Shown: positions 54,843-64,000 of the stretch, piece after piece | Layout: each line of letters begins with the position of its first letter | Position numbering within the stretch: the stretch's first letter is position 1 | Source: Areca catechu | Taxonomy: Eukaryota > Streptophyta > Magnoliopsida > Arecales > Arecaceae | Assembly: GCA_021397845.1 (NCBI GenBank) | Contig: CM038044.1 | Coordinates: 45,990,354-46,054,353, forward strand | Length of the DNA stretch: 64,000 bases | Reading direction: 5' to 3' | Program-made: the position numbers and the translations under genes | The notes under the pieces: generated by a model | What the model was told of the DNA's origin: nothing | What the model saw: only the letters and a program-made list of their open reading frames with translations | Databases searched by the model: none

Positions 54843-55670
54843 TCAATCCGTGGAATAGAGGATGTCTTCGGTGGAGGGAAGTCTGGCGAGCTTCATCGCC
54901 GGTCTATATTCCGATCGAGGGAAGCCTTTCTGGTGGCGAGGGAAGAACACGGACATGTTCGAAGGGCTGGACAAGCGAACTGGCTGCGTGGGTGGTAGCG
55001 GATCCGATAGGTGCCGTGAGGGGAGGAGAGGACCAAATATTGATGATAGGTCACCAAAAGCAGGGGCCGCCACGGGGTAGCCTCCATCTGCTCCTTGGCC
55101 CGGCGCAGGAGGTGCCGCAGCGCTTCAAAGATGATCCGGACACGACGGACGACGTCCCGGAAGTAGATCTTATCGGCGTCGGTGATGGAGGAAACAACAT
55201 AGCGGAGGAGCTCATAGACAAGCTGAAGGTGGGGCCAAGCAGGATCGAGGTAGGGGTCCTCCTCCTCCTGGTTGGCGCTCTCAGAGCCGGTATTCTCATG
55301 GGACGCCGGCGGGAGGCAGCAGAAGATGTTGACGCTGACGGTGCGGACGAGCTCTTCTTGGACAGACTCGGAGATTTGGCTGGAGCCAGACTGGATGAAG
55401 TCGACGAGCTCGAAAAGGATCTGGCACTTGGCCTCCTTCTCGCGGGCGAATTTGGGGGTGTCGGAGAAGTCGAAGACCATAGCGCAGATCTGGAGCTTCC
55501 GGAGGAAAAGGGCTTGGTACTCGGGGATAGGGACATCGCAGAAGAGGGGGAGAGCCTCGATCTGCACCACCATGGCTACACCAGAGGAAGCTTGGGGGTG
55601 GGAGTTAGGTGCAGCACCGGTGACGATGGAGACGATAAAGACGGCGAAGAGGAAGGCATCGCAATCAGCA
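54843..55670 (-). pseudogene. Host gene fragments: PP2A B' (B56) subunit joined to possibly SUVH-like sequence
   Basis: On minus, an open frame enters from the K boundary (AAPNSHPQASSGVAMVVQ) and reads LPLFCDVPIPEYQALFLRKL, CAMVFDFSDTPK, KCQILFELVDFIQSGS, VSVNIFCCLPPASHENTG and DPAWPHLQLVYELL. These are the N-terminal motifs of the 56-kDa regulatory subunit of protein phosphatase 2A, which directs the phosphatase to substrates. The match stops after YVVSSITDA. The frame then continues with KIYFRDVVRRVRIIFEALRH, which recalls the start of the SRA region in SUVH2/9-type proteins; this second assignment is from memory and weak. Below about 55070 a further open stretch (54843-55073) is unassigned. 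The fragment lacks most of the B' protein and has no intact gene structure. K adjoins its 5' side. Confidence 0.72.
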
Positions 55671-56226
55671 TGATGGGGATCCAGGGCAGGTCTGGATATT
55701 TTTCTATTTTTTTATTTTTCTTGCATTTTTTATTTTTCTTGTATTTTTTATTTTTCCTATTCCCGCTATTCCACCTATTCTCACTATTCCATTCTTATTC
55801 CATCCTCTTCCCGTGATTTTAAAAAAATTTTCAAAACCCTAGCCCATCGCCTCGTCGGCCCCAGATCTGGGTCGCTTGACCCCCGACCGCCCCCGCCGGC
55901 CCGCCCGCCAGCTTCGCCCTCACCGGAAATCCGGCACCACCGCCCACGCTCGTGGGAAGACAAACGGACACGGGAGGCGTCCGTCTGCCCATGCACCGCC
56001 GTCACCATCTGTCACCGCCGACCTGGCATCGGCCGGCCGCCCGCCGTCTGCCGGCCGACACCCAGCCACCGCCGCCCTCGCCGACGCCCTTGGGCCCCAT
56101 GCCCGTGGGAAGACGAATGGATGTGGGAGGAGTTCGTCCGCCCCTGCACCGCCGCTGCCGGCCTGCTGCCGCCCGCCGCCAATCTGCCACCTGCTCATCC
56201 ACTGGAGGCCATGCCGGTGCCCAGGG

Positions 56227-56250
56227 GGTCTCCCACGGCCGTGGGAGACC
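56227..56250. repeat. 24-bp perfect palindrome in K LTR1
   Basis: GTCTCCCACGG and CCGTGGGAGAC form the arms, extended by one further G/C pair. Same palindrome at 62995-63018 in LTR2; an imperfect copy (GGTCAT centre) ends the window. Confidence 0.95.
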
Positions 56251-56627
56251 AAATGGCACGCCCAGTGTGCCGTGCCCCCCCCGTGCCGCTGTCCCTCCTG
56301 CAGCCCACCACCGGCCATCCACCGCTCGTTGTCCACCGGCCCCGTCCGCTGCCCGCTTCCCGGCCGTCGACTGCTTCCCGGCCGCCGACCGTCCGCAGGT
56401 GCTCGACGGAGATCATCTTACCCTGTGCACGGCCGCGAGAGGATTTTGCCTGGATTTCGGAGCAGTCCAGTTTTTTAGTGCAGCATGCTTTTTGGAGCAT
56501 ATCATCAAGCCAACGTGCTTTCCAGAGTAGATCAGCACCAATATTGATGTAGCATGGATTTTGATGTAATTTATTATTTTTTTTTTGGGTTTCTTGTAGG
56601 CCAAGTAAGTGAGGGTTTTGGTTTTTT

Positions 56628-56636
56628 TATATAAAG
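56628..56636 (+). promoter_or_regulatory. TATA box of K LTR1
   Basis: TATATAAAG followed by a C-rich stretch, kept at 63377-63385 in LTR2. Confidence 0.7.
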
Positions 56637-57189
56637 GCCCCCTCTCCCCCTATAATAATTAAGTTTTGATATAAATTTTTAGATTTTCCCAGGGTTCTGG
56701 TTCTGGGCTGAGGCCCGTCTTTCCTTCACCTACGTGTGTCGAGGGGTGTGAGACCCCACTTCGCTCGCATACGAGCGTTGAGGGGCGCGAGGCCCTAGTT
56801 ATCCCCCTTTTCCATCGAGTCCCCCTCTAGGTCTTAGGGATTTTTCTTTACGGCCCTAGGTAGCGATTTGGGTGGGATGCCCTAGGCTTCACGTGTAGTG
56901 AGATGGGTGGGATGCCCTAGACTATATGTAGTGGGGTGGGTGAGATGCCCTAGAGGTACGACGTCTCTCCGTGAAGGTGAGTCCCTGGTCCTAGAGTATC
57001 CATGTTTTCTATCCTCCATCCCATGTTCCTCCACCCAGAAAATTGAAAACCAAAAGAGTTCGACTATTTTAGGGTTTAGTATTAGTTCGCCTTAGTCCCG
57101 GGAGGCTTCTTAGCCCTCCCACGGTTCTAGTTTGTTTAAGTTTTTCCCTGTTTTTCCAATAAATTAGGTTACGTCTCAGCTGTCCCGCA

Positions 57190-57274
57190 TATTTGGTATC
57201 AGAGCGAGTTGTGGATTAGGGTATGCTCCATTTTTCGAACTCGATTGAGTCGAGTTCTTCATGGTCGAGGAGAA
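57190..57274 (+). other. Element K interior, 85 bp
   Basis: PBS at the left, GTCGAGGAGAA polypurine tract (57264-57274) at the right, and about 58 bases between. No coding capacity. Confidence 0.88.
57194..57205 (+). promoter_or_regulatory. Primer-binding site of element K
   Basis: TGGTATCAGAGC, exact iMet type, four bases past the LTR1 end. Confidence 0.9.
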
Positions 57275-57814
57275 TGATGGGGATCTAGGACAGGTCCGGG
57301 TATTTTTTCATTTTTTTCTTATTTTTTTTCATATTTTTTATTTTTCCTATTCCCGCTATTCCACCTATTCCCGCTATTCCAGTCTTATTCCATCCTCTTC
57401 CCGTGATTTTAAAAAAAAATTCAAAATGCTAGCCCACCACCCCGCCGGCCCCAAATCCGGGCTGCCTGACCCTCGGCCACCCCCACCGGTGCTCGCCGGC
57501 CATCCCCTCGCCGGAAATCCGGTGCCGCCGTCCACCCCCGTGGGAAGACGAACGGACGCGGGAGGTGTCCGTCCGCCCATGCACCCCCGCCACCGACCTG
57601 CCACCGGCAGCCCGCCCGTCGTCCGTCGGCCCATGCCCGGCCGCCACCGCCCTCGTCGGCACCCTTGGGCCCCACGCTAGTGGGAAGACGAATGGACGTG
57701 GGAGGCGTCCTTGTGCCCCTGCACCGCCACCGGCCTGCACCGCCGCCCACCTGCTACCGCCCGCCATCGGTCTGCAGCCCACTCGTCCGTCGGAGGCCAT
57801 GCTGGTGCCCAGGG
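57275..57814 (+). repeat. Element K LTR2, first piece
   Basis: TGATGGGGATCTAGGACAGG... parallels LTR1. Cut by H at 57814, with CAGGG as the duplicated site. Confidence 0.87.
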
Positions 57815-59103
57815 TGACGCGGCACGATGATGAGAATGCAATCTAAATGATGGATTGAGAAATGAGAGCAATGAAGCCTATTAACAGGTACTAAATTTCA
57901 GATCAAAAGTACTAAGGTAAAGCTATGGAAGGAGTACTGAAATTTGGAACTTACGCCGCGATGTAGTTATTTAAATCCTAGAGAAGATTAGGGCTAATGA
58001 ATATTGAATTTAAACCTTAGCAACGATCTTCAATAACTCAGACTTAAGAGATTAGGAGGTGTTATTTACCCAAGATGATCACTCCTTGGTAGATCCATTG
58101 AAGCTTTTAGACGAACTAGCCCTGAAGTGGAAGATTGGCATTCCAAAGAAACTAGTTTCATTCAACATTGATCTTTGGCAAGAGAACCCTTTCTTGAACT
58201 CCGAATCATAGAAGGATCCTGCATAATGAACAGGTTAGACTGGGACCAATTTGAAAGATATCAAAACAAAGAAACCAAACAGGCAAGGAAACTTCGATGG
58301 AGGCATGGATCCCTAGAGGTGGATGTTGGCGTTGGACACTTGAAAGCTTGAGAAGAGAAAATCAAACACACCCAAAGAAAATAAGAGGATACTACCAAAA
58401 AAACACCTTTTTCAACTACTACTTCACTTAAATTTCATTTCATCCAAAAAGCTCCCTCTCTACCATGGGCGTACAAGAGGCTTTTAATGGCCTTTCAATC
58501 AATTTGAAATTCCCCATATCATGGAGAAATATTAGGGGGGGTTACATGAAATGTGGAGGATTTGGTGGAGGGTTACATGGAATGTGGAGGATTTGGTGGA
58601 GCTGGTTGCATGATTTGTGGATGGAGTTGGCCGACCTCCTTTGAATTTGAAAACACTCCTTGGTCGACCACTTGTAGCTTTCATGTAATTTAAAATTTGA
58701 ATGATGCTACATGGCATGTGAGGTGGCAATGATGTGGCGTGGCAAGGTGGCATGGTGACATGGCACATCCTTCTCCATGGCACCCCTTGGAGATGACATG
58801 GCAAAGGTGATGTGACATCCTCTAGTGATGAGTTGGCACCGGTGGTCCATGATGATGTGGCATTCCAAGTAAAGCTGGTATGGCCTAATTTCAAGTAGCT
58901 CTTGAACTTGACTCAGTACAAAGCCTAATTGACTCTAATTGAACTCTTGATTGAATTCTAATTGAACTTTAATTCCCAAAAGAAAATAAAACAGGACTCA
59001 ATAAACATACAGGACTCATACGAGACTTGAGTTCCTAGTCTCAATCCATAAAAAACTTGGTATTAGTTGAAGCTTCTTCTTTCTGAGCCTAGTGCCCCCA
59101 CCA
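57815..59103 (-). repeat. Element H 3' LTR (left)
   Basis: TGACGCGGC...GCCCCCACCA, 1289 bp, same length as the right copy. The plus-end motif resembles GCCCGCACCA of A/G, but the body is a different LTR family. Confidence 0.93.
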
Positions 59104-59690
59104 ATTCTTCCCGGGTGGGAGGAACTCGACCCTGCCCAGTATGGTTCAGCCTGGCTTTGATATTGTTCAAATAAGTCCGGGTCCAGTCGTTGCAGGTCCT
59201 CTCTAGCGATTCAGGAGTCATCAGATTTTGGTCTCCCTTGCCAACGGACCAAATATCGATAGTAATCCTTGTTTCTGGTAGTGACAATCTTATTATCCAG
59301 GATTTGTTCAGTTTTCTCTCATTTTTGAGGAATGGTTGTTTTTGGATACTCGGGTAATGGTTCACTCTCAAAAATATGGTCAGGCCCAAAAGGCTCACTA
59401 GGTATCATCATGGGTTCCTTATATTCTATCAAGTCTGAGACATTGAAGGTCGGGTTGATACCTAGGTCTGAAGGTAATTCCAATATGTAAGCATTAGATC
59501 TAATCTTCTTTAGGACTTTAAAGGGGCCTGCACCACGGGTATGTAGTTTCTTGAAAGTCCCGGATGGGAACATGATCTCTCTCATAGAATTCCTTGACTT
59601 TCTTTCTTGAATTAGTCCTATGTTTATAGGATTCATTGCTCAAATTTATTTCATGATGCAAATCCTCAACATGCTATGCATAGGACTCAG
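59104..59690 (-). pseudogene. Element H integrase C-terminus and chromodomain
   Basis: On minus: FKKLHTRGAGPFKVLKKIRS, YILELPSDLGINPTFNVSDL, IEYKEPMMIPSEPFGP, then a chromodomain with ILDNKIVTTRNKDYYRYLVR and WQGRPKSDD. Two TGA stops (59321 and 59213 as first bases on minus) stand where A-type relatives have other residues; the second replaces the Trp of DDSWI. 5' of 59640 the frame is damaged. Confidence 0.82.
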
Positions 59691-59784
59691 CAGACTCAGA
59701 AACTTACACAAGCACTTATGAAATGCATACTGAACTAGGCATCCTTATTGAGAGGAATTTTATTGGACTCTCTAGGGCCTAAAC

Positions 59785-60672
59785 CTAACAGATTAATGAC
59801 TCTCTAGGTTTGACCCTGGTCTGGTATGAACATGAGAATTTATCATGGGTTCCTAGAGAATGCCATAAGGTTTTCCAAAAGTAGGTAGCAAAAGGAATAG
59901 GCTTTAAAGGCTCATGCAACCTAGTAATCTCATCAAAATGAAACTTAATGGCTCTAAAATTAGGATAAGACTTAAGGAAAGGCAGGAAATAGGAATCCGA
60001 GTCTTGGGGTAATTTAGGGGAATCTTGAAACAGACCTTGGTTACTCATGATGACCTTAAGATTTGAATATTGATCTACGTGCGGGATGCTTCTAGGTAGT
60101 TGAAGGTCATCGGCAAAGTCTTCTAAAATAATGATTGGGTTCTTCTCAGGTAACTGAAGGAGTTCTTGTGTCAAAGCTAAAGTATTGGGTTCTTCCTGAG
60201 GGCATTGTCTTACGGGAACCAAGTCTTCACTAAAGTTTGGTTGTTCTGATGTTTCAGGACTAGGCTCAATAATCTTTTCTTTACCAAAGGTTTCCTCAGG
60301 TAAGGTACTAAAGTTGCTCTCTTCACAGTCTTCCCCTTCATATTCATCTATTAAACTAATGTCAGTCTCATACACAAATTTACTAGGTTCAGACTTGCCT
60401 TCTTCCTTCCCTAGCCCTTCAGTTTGAGGATATCCTAAGTCTTGAGTATTCATGAACTCAACTTGTACTTCAGGGTTCTTACTCCTATCATTCATATAAG
60501 CTAATGGGATAGTAGGAGTTGGTTGGTCTAAGGAAAATTGTTTAGCCAGCATTTGGTTCAATTGGGCCATTAGATCATTTAGGCCTTTCAGCATGGTTTC
60601 AAGATTTGGGTCCATGGCTACACTGGACTGGGTCTGGACTGGTGAATATGAGGCTCCTGATCTAGTTTTCAT
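59785..60672 (-). CDS. Element H linker-integrase-remnant protein
   Basis: An intact frame of about 295 codons; I start it at MKTRSGASYSPVQTQ because that aligns with the Gag start of A and G (an upstream in-frame Met exists at 60750). After an N-terminal helix (LETMLKGLNDLMAQLNQML) the capsid domain is missing and the frame goes straight to ISLIDEYEGED, STLPEETFGKEKIIEPSPE, LVPVRQCPQEEPN, then DSYFLPFLKSYPNF and FDEITRLHEPLKPIPFATYF, WKTLWHSLGTHDKFSC. The tail matches the integrase of A on both sides of a gap that removes the second catalytic Asp. Role unknown; it could be a structural or regulatory remnant, or a frame kept open by recent descent only. Confidence 0.7.
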   Translation of the reverse strand: MKTRSGASYSPVQTQSSVAMDPNLETMLKGLNDLMAQLNQMLAKQFSLDQPTPTIPLAYMNDRSKNPEVQVEFMNTQDLGYPQTEGLGKEEGKSEPSKFVYETDISLIDEYEGEDCEESNFSTLPEETFGKEKIIEPSPETSEQPNFSEDLVPVRQCPQEEPNTLALTQELLQLPEKNPIIILEDFADDLQLPRSIPHVDQYSNLKVIMSNQGLFQDSPKLPQDSDSYFLPFLKSYPNFRAIKFHFDEITRLHEPLKPIPFATYFWKTLWHSLGTHDKFSCSYQTRVKPRESLIC

Positions 60673-61686
60673 GCATGCAAGAGGACTCAAGCTCAAGCTA
60701 AGGTTTCCTAGACCTAGAGCACAAATTAGAGGTCTAATTAAGTGAACCAACTAGCTAGTAGTACTTATGGGACTTAGCCAGGTAGGTGGTGGGGAGTGAA
60801 GGTCCCTGATTGCCAACCTTAGACACCAATCTGAGATTGGCCAGGTAGGCGGACCAAATCACAAGCCTTGATGCACCAATCCTAGACACCAAGCCAGTAA
60901 GCACACACCAATTAGCTGACACAGTTAACTTGACCCTAACCTGAACCCAACTTGTTGGTGTCCCTAACCCACTAGGGCAATTAACATTCTGCTCAATTTT
61001 AATTAACGGGCTGGGATCGATATGCTGGTTGGAGATTTTTGGGCTAGGGATAGGTGATGAAACCCTGATCCTATGTCAAATTGATGCCCTTAATTTGATT
61101 TCTCATGAGATGAATGAAATGCAAAGGTGCTGCAGAAGTGTGTTGCAGTTTGAAAGTGGTATGGAAAACATGATGAAAAAATGTCCAAAAATTCTAAAAA
61201 ATTCACAGAGGAATTCTAACTTATATGTTTCAATTTAGATGAAAGGAATTTTAAAACTAAAATCTGTACTACTCTAAGCAAATCCTACAAAAGAAGATAA
61301 ATAAAAAGGACAGAACAAAACCCTAATGATAGTGTCAAACTAAAAAAATTTTCATTTTTTTATAATTTTTTTCTGATGATGAAATTTAATATGGTGATAA
61401 CTGACTTAAAAAGGAACAATAAAAAAAATATTTCAACAAAAAATTAGTGACTTGCCTTTGGAGCTGCAGACGGATTACAGTAAATAGATGCAAATTTTAA
61501 GAAAACAGAACCTAATCAAACAAGTGCAATGGCTTACCCAAACTTCAATCTAAAAAATTCATGTCCAGCCAGGGGCTCATTATTCCCATGGGTCATGATA
61601 GTGTACTAGAGTACACCCACTTAGGAGGCGTGAATTTTAGATCTTGCTTGGATTTAAAGAGAACTATTCTACCCTAATGCAACCAT
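60673..61686 (-). other. Element H leader
   Basis: About 1 kb, AT-rich, no coding frame. Shares CCCACTAGGGCAATTAA and the gagattggccaggtaggcgg-type stretch with the A leader. Confidence 0.7.
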
Positions 61687-61698
61687 GCTCTGATTCCA
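61687..61698 (-). promoter_or_regulatory. Primer-binding site of element H
   Basis: TGGAATCAGAGC on minus, one mismatch from the iMet site, three bases inside the 5' LTR. Confidence 0.85.
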
Positions 61699-61701
61699 AG
61701 A

Positions 61702-62990
61702 TGACACGGCACGATGATGAGAATGCAATCTAAATGATGGATTGAGAAATGAGAGCAATGAAGCCTATTAACAGGTACTAAATTTCAGATCAAAAGTACT
61801 AAGGTAAAGATATGGAAGGAGCACTGAAATTTCGAACTTACGCCGCGATGTAGTTATTTAAATCCTAGAGATGATTAGGGCTAGTGAATATTTAATTTAA
61901 CCTTAGCAACGATCTTCAATAACTCAGACTTAAGAGATTAGGAGGTGTTATTTACCCAAGATGATCACTCCCTGGTAGATCCATTGAAGCTCTTAGACGA
62001 ACTAGCCCTGAAATGGAAGATTGGCATTCCAAAGAAACTAGTTTCATTCAACATTGATCTTTGGCAAGAGAACCCTTTCTTGAACTCCGAATCATAGAAG
62101 GATCCTGCACAATGAATGGGTTAGACTGGGACCAATTTGAAAGATATCAAAACAAAGAAACCAAACAGGCAAGGGAACTTCGATGGAGGCATGGATCCCT
62201 AGAGGTGGATGTTGGCGTTGGACACTTGAAAGCTTGAGAAGAGAAAATCAAACACACCCAAAGAAAACAAGAGGATACTACCAAAAAAACACCTTCTTCA
62301 ACTACTACTTCACTTAAATTTCATTTCATCCAAAAAGCTCCCTCTCTACCATGGGCGTACAAGAGGCTTTTAATGGCCTTTCAATCAATTTGAAATTCCC
62401 CATATCATGGAGAAATATTAGGGGTGGTTACATAAAATGTGGAGGATTTGGTGGAGGGTTACATGGAATGTGGAGGATTTGGTGGAGCTGGTTGCATGAT
62501 TTGTGGATGGAGTTGGCCGACCTCCTTTGAATTTGAAAACACTCCTTGGTCGACCACTTGTAGATTTCATATAATTTAAAATTTGAATGATGCCACATGG
62601 CAGGTGAGGTGGCAATGATGTGGCGTGGCAAGGTGGCATGGTGACATGGCGCATCCTTCTCCATGGCGCCCCTTGGAGATGACATGGCAAAGGTGATGTG
62701 ACATCCTCTGGTGATGAGTTGGCACCGGTGGTCCATGATGATGTGGCATTCCAAGTAAAGCTGGTCTGGCCTAATTTCAAGTAGCTCTTGAACTTGACTC
62801 AGTACAAAGCCTAATTGACTCTAATTGAACTCTTGATTGAATTCTAATTGAACTTTAAAACCCCAAAAGAAAATAAAACAGGACTTAATAAACATACATG
62901 ACTCATACGAGACTTGAGTTCCTAGTCTCAATCCATAAAGAACTTGGTATTAGTTGAAGCTTCTTCTTTCTGAGCCTGGTGCCCCCACCA
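61702..62990 (-). repeat. Element H 5' LTR (right)
   Basis: TGACACGGC...GCCCCCACCA, 1289 bp, followed by CAGGG. Confidence 0.93.
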
Positions 62991-62995
62991 CAGGG

Positions 62996-63935
62996 GTCTC
63001 CCACGGCCGTGGGAGACCAAACGACATGCCCAGCGTGCCGTGCCCCCCCATGCCTTCGCCCCGCCTATAGCCCGCCACCGGCTGTCTGCTGCTCGTCGTC
63101 CGCCGGCCCCATCCACCGCCCGCTTCTTGGTCGTCGATCGTCTGCCGGTGCTCGACGGAGATCATTTTCCCCTGTGCACGGTCGCGAGAGGATTTTGCAC
63201 GAATTTTGGAGCAGTCCAATTTTTTAGTGCAGCATGCTTTTTGGAGCAGATCATCAAGCCAACATGCTTTCTAGAGCAGATTAGCACCAATATTGATGTA
63301 GCATGGATTTTGATGTAATTTATTTTTCCTTTTTTGGGTTTCTTGTAGGCCAAGTAAGTGAGGGTTTTGGTTTTTCTATATAAAGGCCCCCTTTCCCCCT
63401 GTAATAATAAAGTTTTGATATAAATTTTTGGGTTTTCCTTGGGTTCTGGTTCTGGGCCAAGGCCTGTCTTTCCTTCACCTGCGGGTGTCAAGGGGTGTGA
63501 GACCCCACTTCGCTCGCATACGAGCATCGAGGGGCGCGAGGCCCTAGTTATCCCCCTTTTCCATCGAGTCCTCCTCTAGGTCTTAGGGATTTTTCTTTAC
63601 GGCCCCAGGTAGCGATTTGGGTGGGATGCCCTAGGCTTCACGTGTAGTGAGATGGGTGGGACGCCCTAGACTATATATAGTGGGGTGGGTGAGATGCCCT
63701 AGAGGTGCGACGTCTCTCCGTGAAGGTGAGTCCCTGGTCCTAAAGTGACCATGTTTCCTATCCTCCATCCCATGTTCCTCCACCTAGAAAATTGAAAACT
63801 AAAAGAGTTTGGCTATTTTAGGGTTTAGTGTCAGTTCGCCCTAGTCCCAGGAGGCTTCTTAGCCCTCCCACGGTCCTAGTTTATTTGGGGTGTTCCATTT
63901 TTCCAAATAACCTAGGGTACATCGAGTCCGTCCCG
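62996..63935 (+). repeat. Element K LTR2, second piece
   Basis: Resumes right after the CAGGG copy with the palindrome and matches 56227-57187, with one deleted block of the GC-rich part. TATATAAAG at 63377-63385. Ends GTCCCG without the terminal CA seen in LTR1. Confidence 0.85.
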
Positions 63936-64000
63936 GGGTGGTGGCACGGGGGGGCATGGCATGCTGGGCGTGTCGTTTGGTCTCCCACGGTCATGGGAGA
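63936..64000 (-). repeat. Inverted K LTR piece, cut by window end
   Basis: The reverse complement of 63949-64000 matches 62996-63053 (palindrome, then GACCAAACGACA and GTGCC(A/C)TGCCCCCCC). A second K-type LTR in opposite orientation therefore starts here. Confidence 0.8.

Larger units (their letters stand above)
55671..57189 (+). repeat. Element K LTR1
   Basis: 1519 bp, TGATGGGG...GTCCCGCA. The first half has GC-rich degenerate repeats around GTGGGAAGACGAA(C/T)GGA(C/T)G (near 55954, 56106; also 57541, 57679 in LTR2). Long open frames there on either strand are compositional. Confidence 0.87.
57815..62990 (-). mobile_element. Element H: short non-autonomous chromovirus relative
   Basis: 5176 bp with two LTRs of 1289 bp each and a perfect CAGGG duplication (57810-57814, 62991-62995). 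The 2.6-kb interior has an integrase-C/chromodomain remnant, a ~296-codon frame related to those of F and G, and a leader with PBS. It lacks capsid, protease, RT and RNase H. The LTRs are almost identical by eye, so insertion into K is fairly recent. Confidence 0.93.
55671..63935 (+). mobile_element. Element K: LTR pair with an 85-bp interior, invaded by H
   Basis: LTR1 (55671-57189) and LTR2 (57275-57814 plus 62996-63935) share TGATGGGGATC starts, a GC-rich first half, a TATATAAAG box and a CCTAG-rich second half. Between them are only 85 bases, beginning with an iMet PBS and ending with a PPT. It is too small for any gene. The LTR2 end (GTCCCG) lacks its final CA and runs into an inverted K piece, so the target duplication cannot be checked. 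Confidence 0.85.

Noticed and set aside
54794..55816. 340-codon plus-strand open frame
   Set aside because: It is antisense to the PP2A B' fragment and runs on into K LTR1; composition-driven shadow.
55876..56552. Several 100-200-codon open frames on both strands of K LTR1
   Set aside because: GC-rich low-complexity sequence rich in Pro/Arg/Ala codons in all frames; no homology recognised.

Overview
The window is repeat-dense plant nuclear DNA. It consists almost entirely of nested LTR retrotransposons, with iMet-type primer-binding sites, chromodomain-bearing Ty3/gypsy polyproteins, a Tat-lineage element with two RNase H domains, and a fragment of a plant-type PP2A B' gene. A large monocot genome is likely. 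An AT-rich copia-like LTR at 44.3-46.3 kb reminds me of palm (Arecaceae) sequences, but that is recollection, not a search. I see no intact host gene, tRNA, rRNA or CRISPR.

Layout. (1) 1-28493: a degenerate Tat element on + (5' LTR end, gag, PR, RT, RNase H, second RNase H, IN, 117-bp tandem tail, antisense ORF with an intron, 3' LTR). It is split by chromovirus A (1819-10637, TSD AGATG, nearly intact) and by a broken cluster of chromovirus pieces B, C and D (15070-22886). (2) 28494-40965: element F, a non-autonomous chromovirus relative on -. Its left LTR is split by Tat and by element E (29323-35452, Tekay-like LTRs with a 339-bp interior, itself holding a solo chromovirus LTR with TSD ACCTT). 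(3) 40966-44296: an older, ruined Tat copy J. (4) 44297-46644: copia-like LTR and unassigned sequence. (5) 46650-53820: element G (TSD TTGTC), non-autonomous, with a 547-codon open frame. (6) 53956-54616: a short LTR fragment I with a tandem palindrome. (7) 54843-55670: host gene fragments (PP2A B' joined to possibly SUVH-like sequence). (8) 55671-63935: element K, two ~1.5-kb LTRs separated by only 85 bp, invaded by element H (57815-62990, TSD CAGGG). (9) 63936-64000: start of an inverted K copy.

The central observation is that F, G and H form a series of chromovirus relatives that lack protease, RT, RNase H and the first two-thirds of integrase. In their place they carry one long frame: Gag (or its remnant), an acidic DEYEGE-type box, a PEET/PQEE linker, and a short integrase remnant from which the residues around the second catalytic Asp are missing. 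They keep LTRs, PBS, a PPT region and a 3' IN-C/chromodomain segment. A is the kind of element that could supply the missing enzymes in trans. Other points of note are 31-bp duplications that join LTR end and PBS (in the solo LTR and in G), the minimal interior of K, in-frame 42/45-bp arrays in F, and the satellite-like arrays of Tat.

All boundaries, identities and counts come from reading by eye; no alignment program or database was used.
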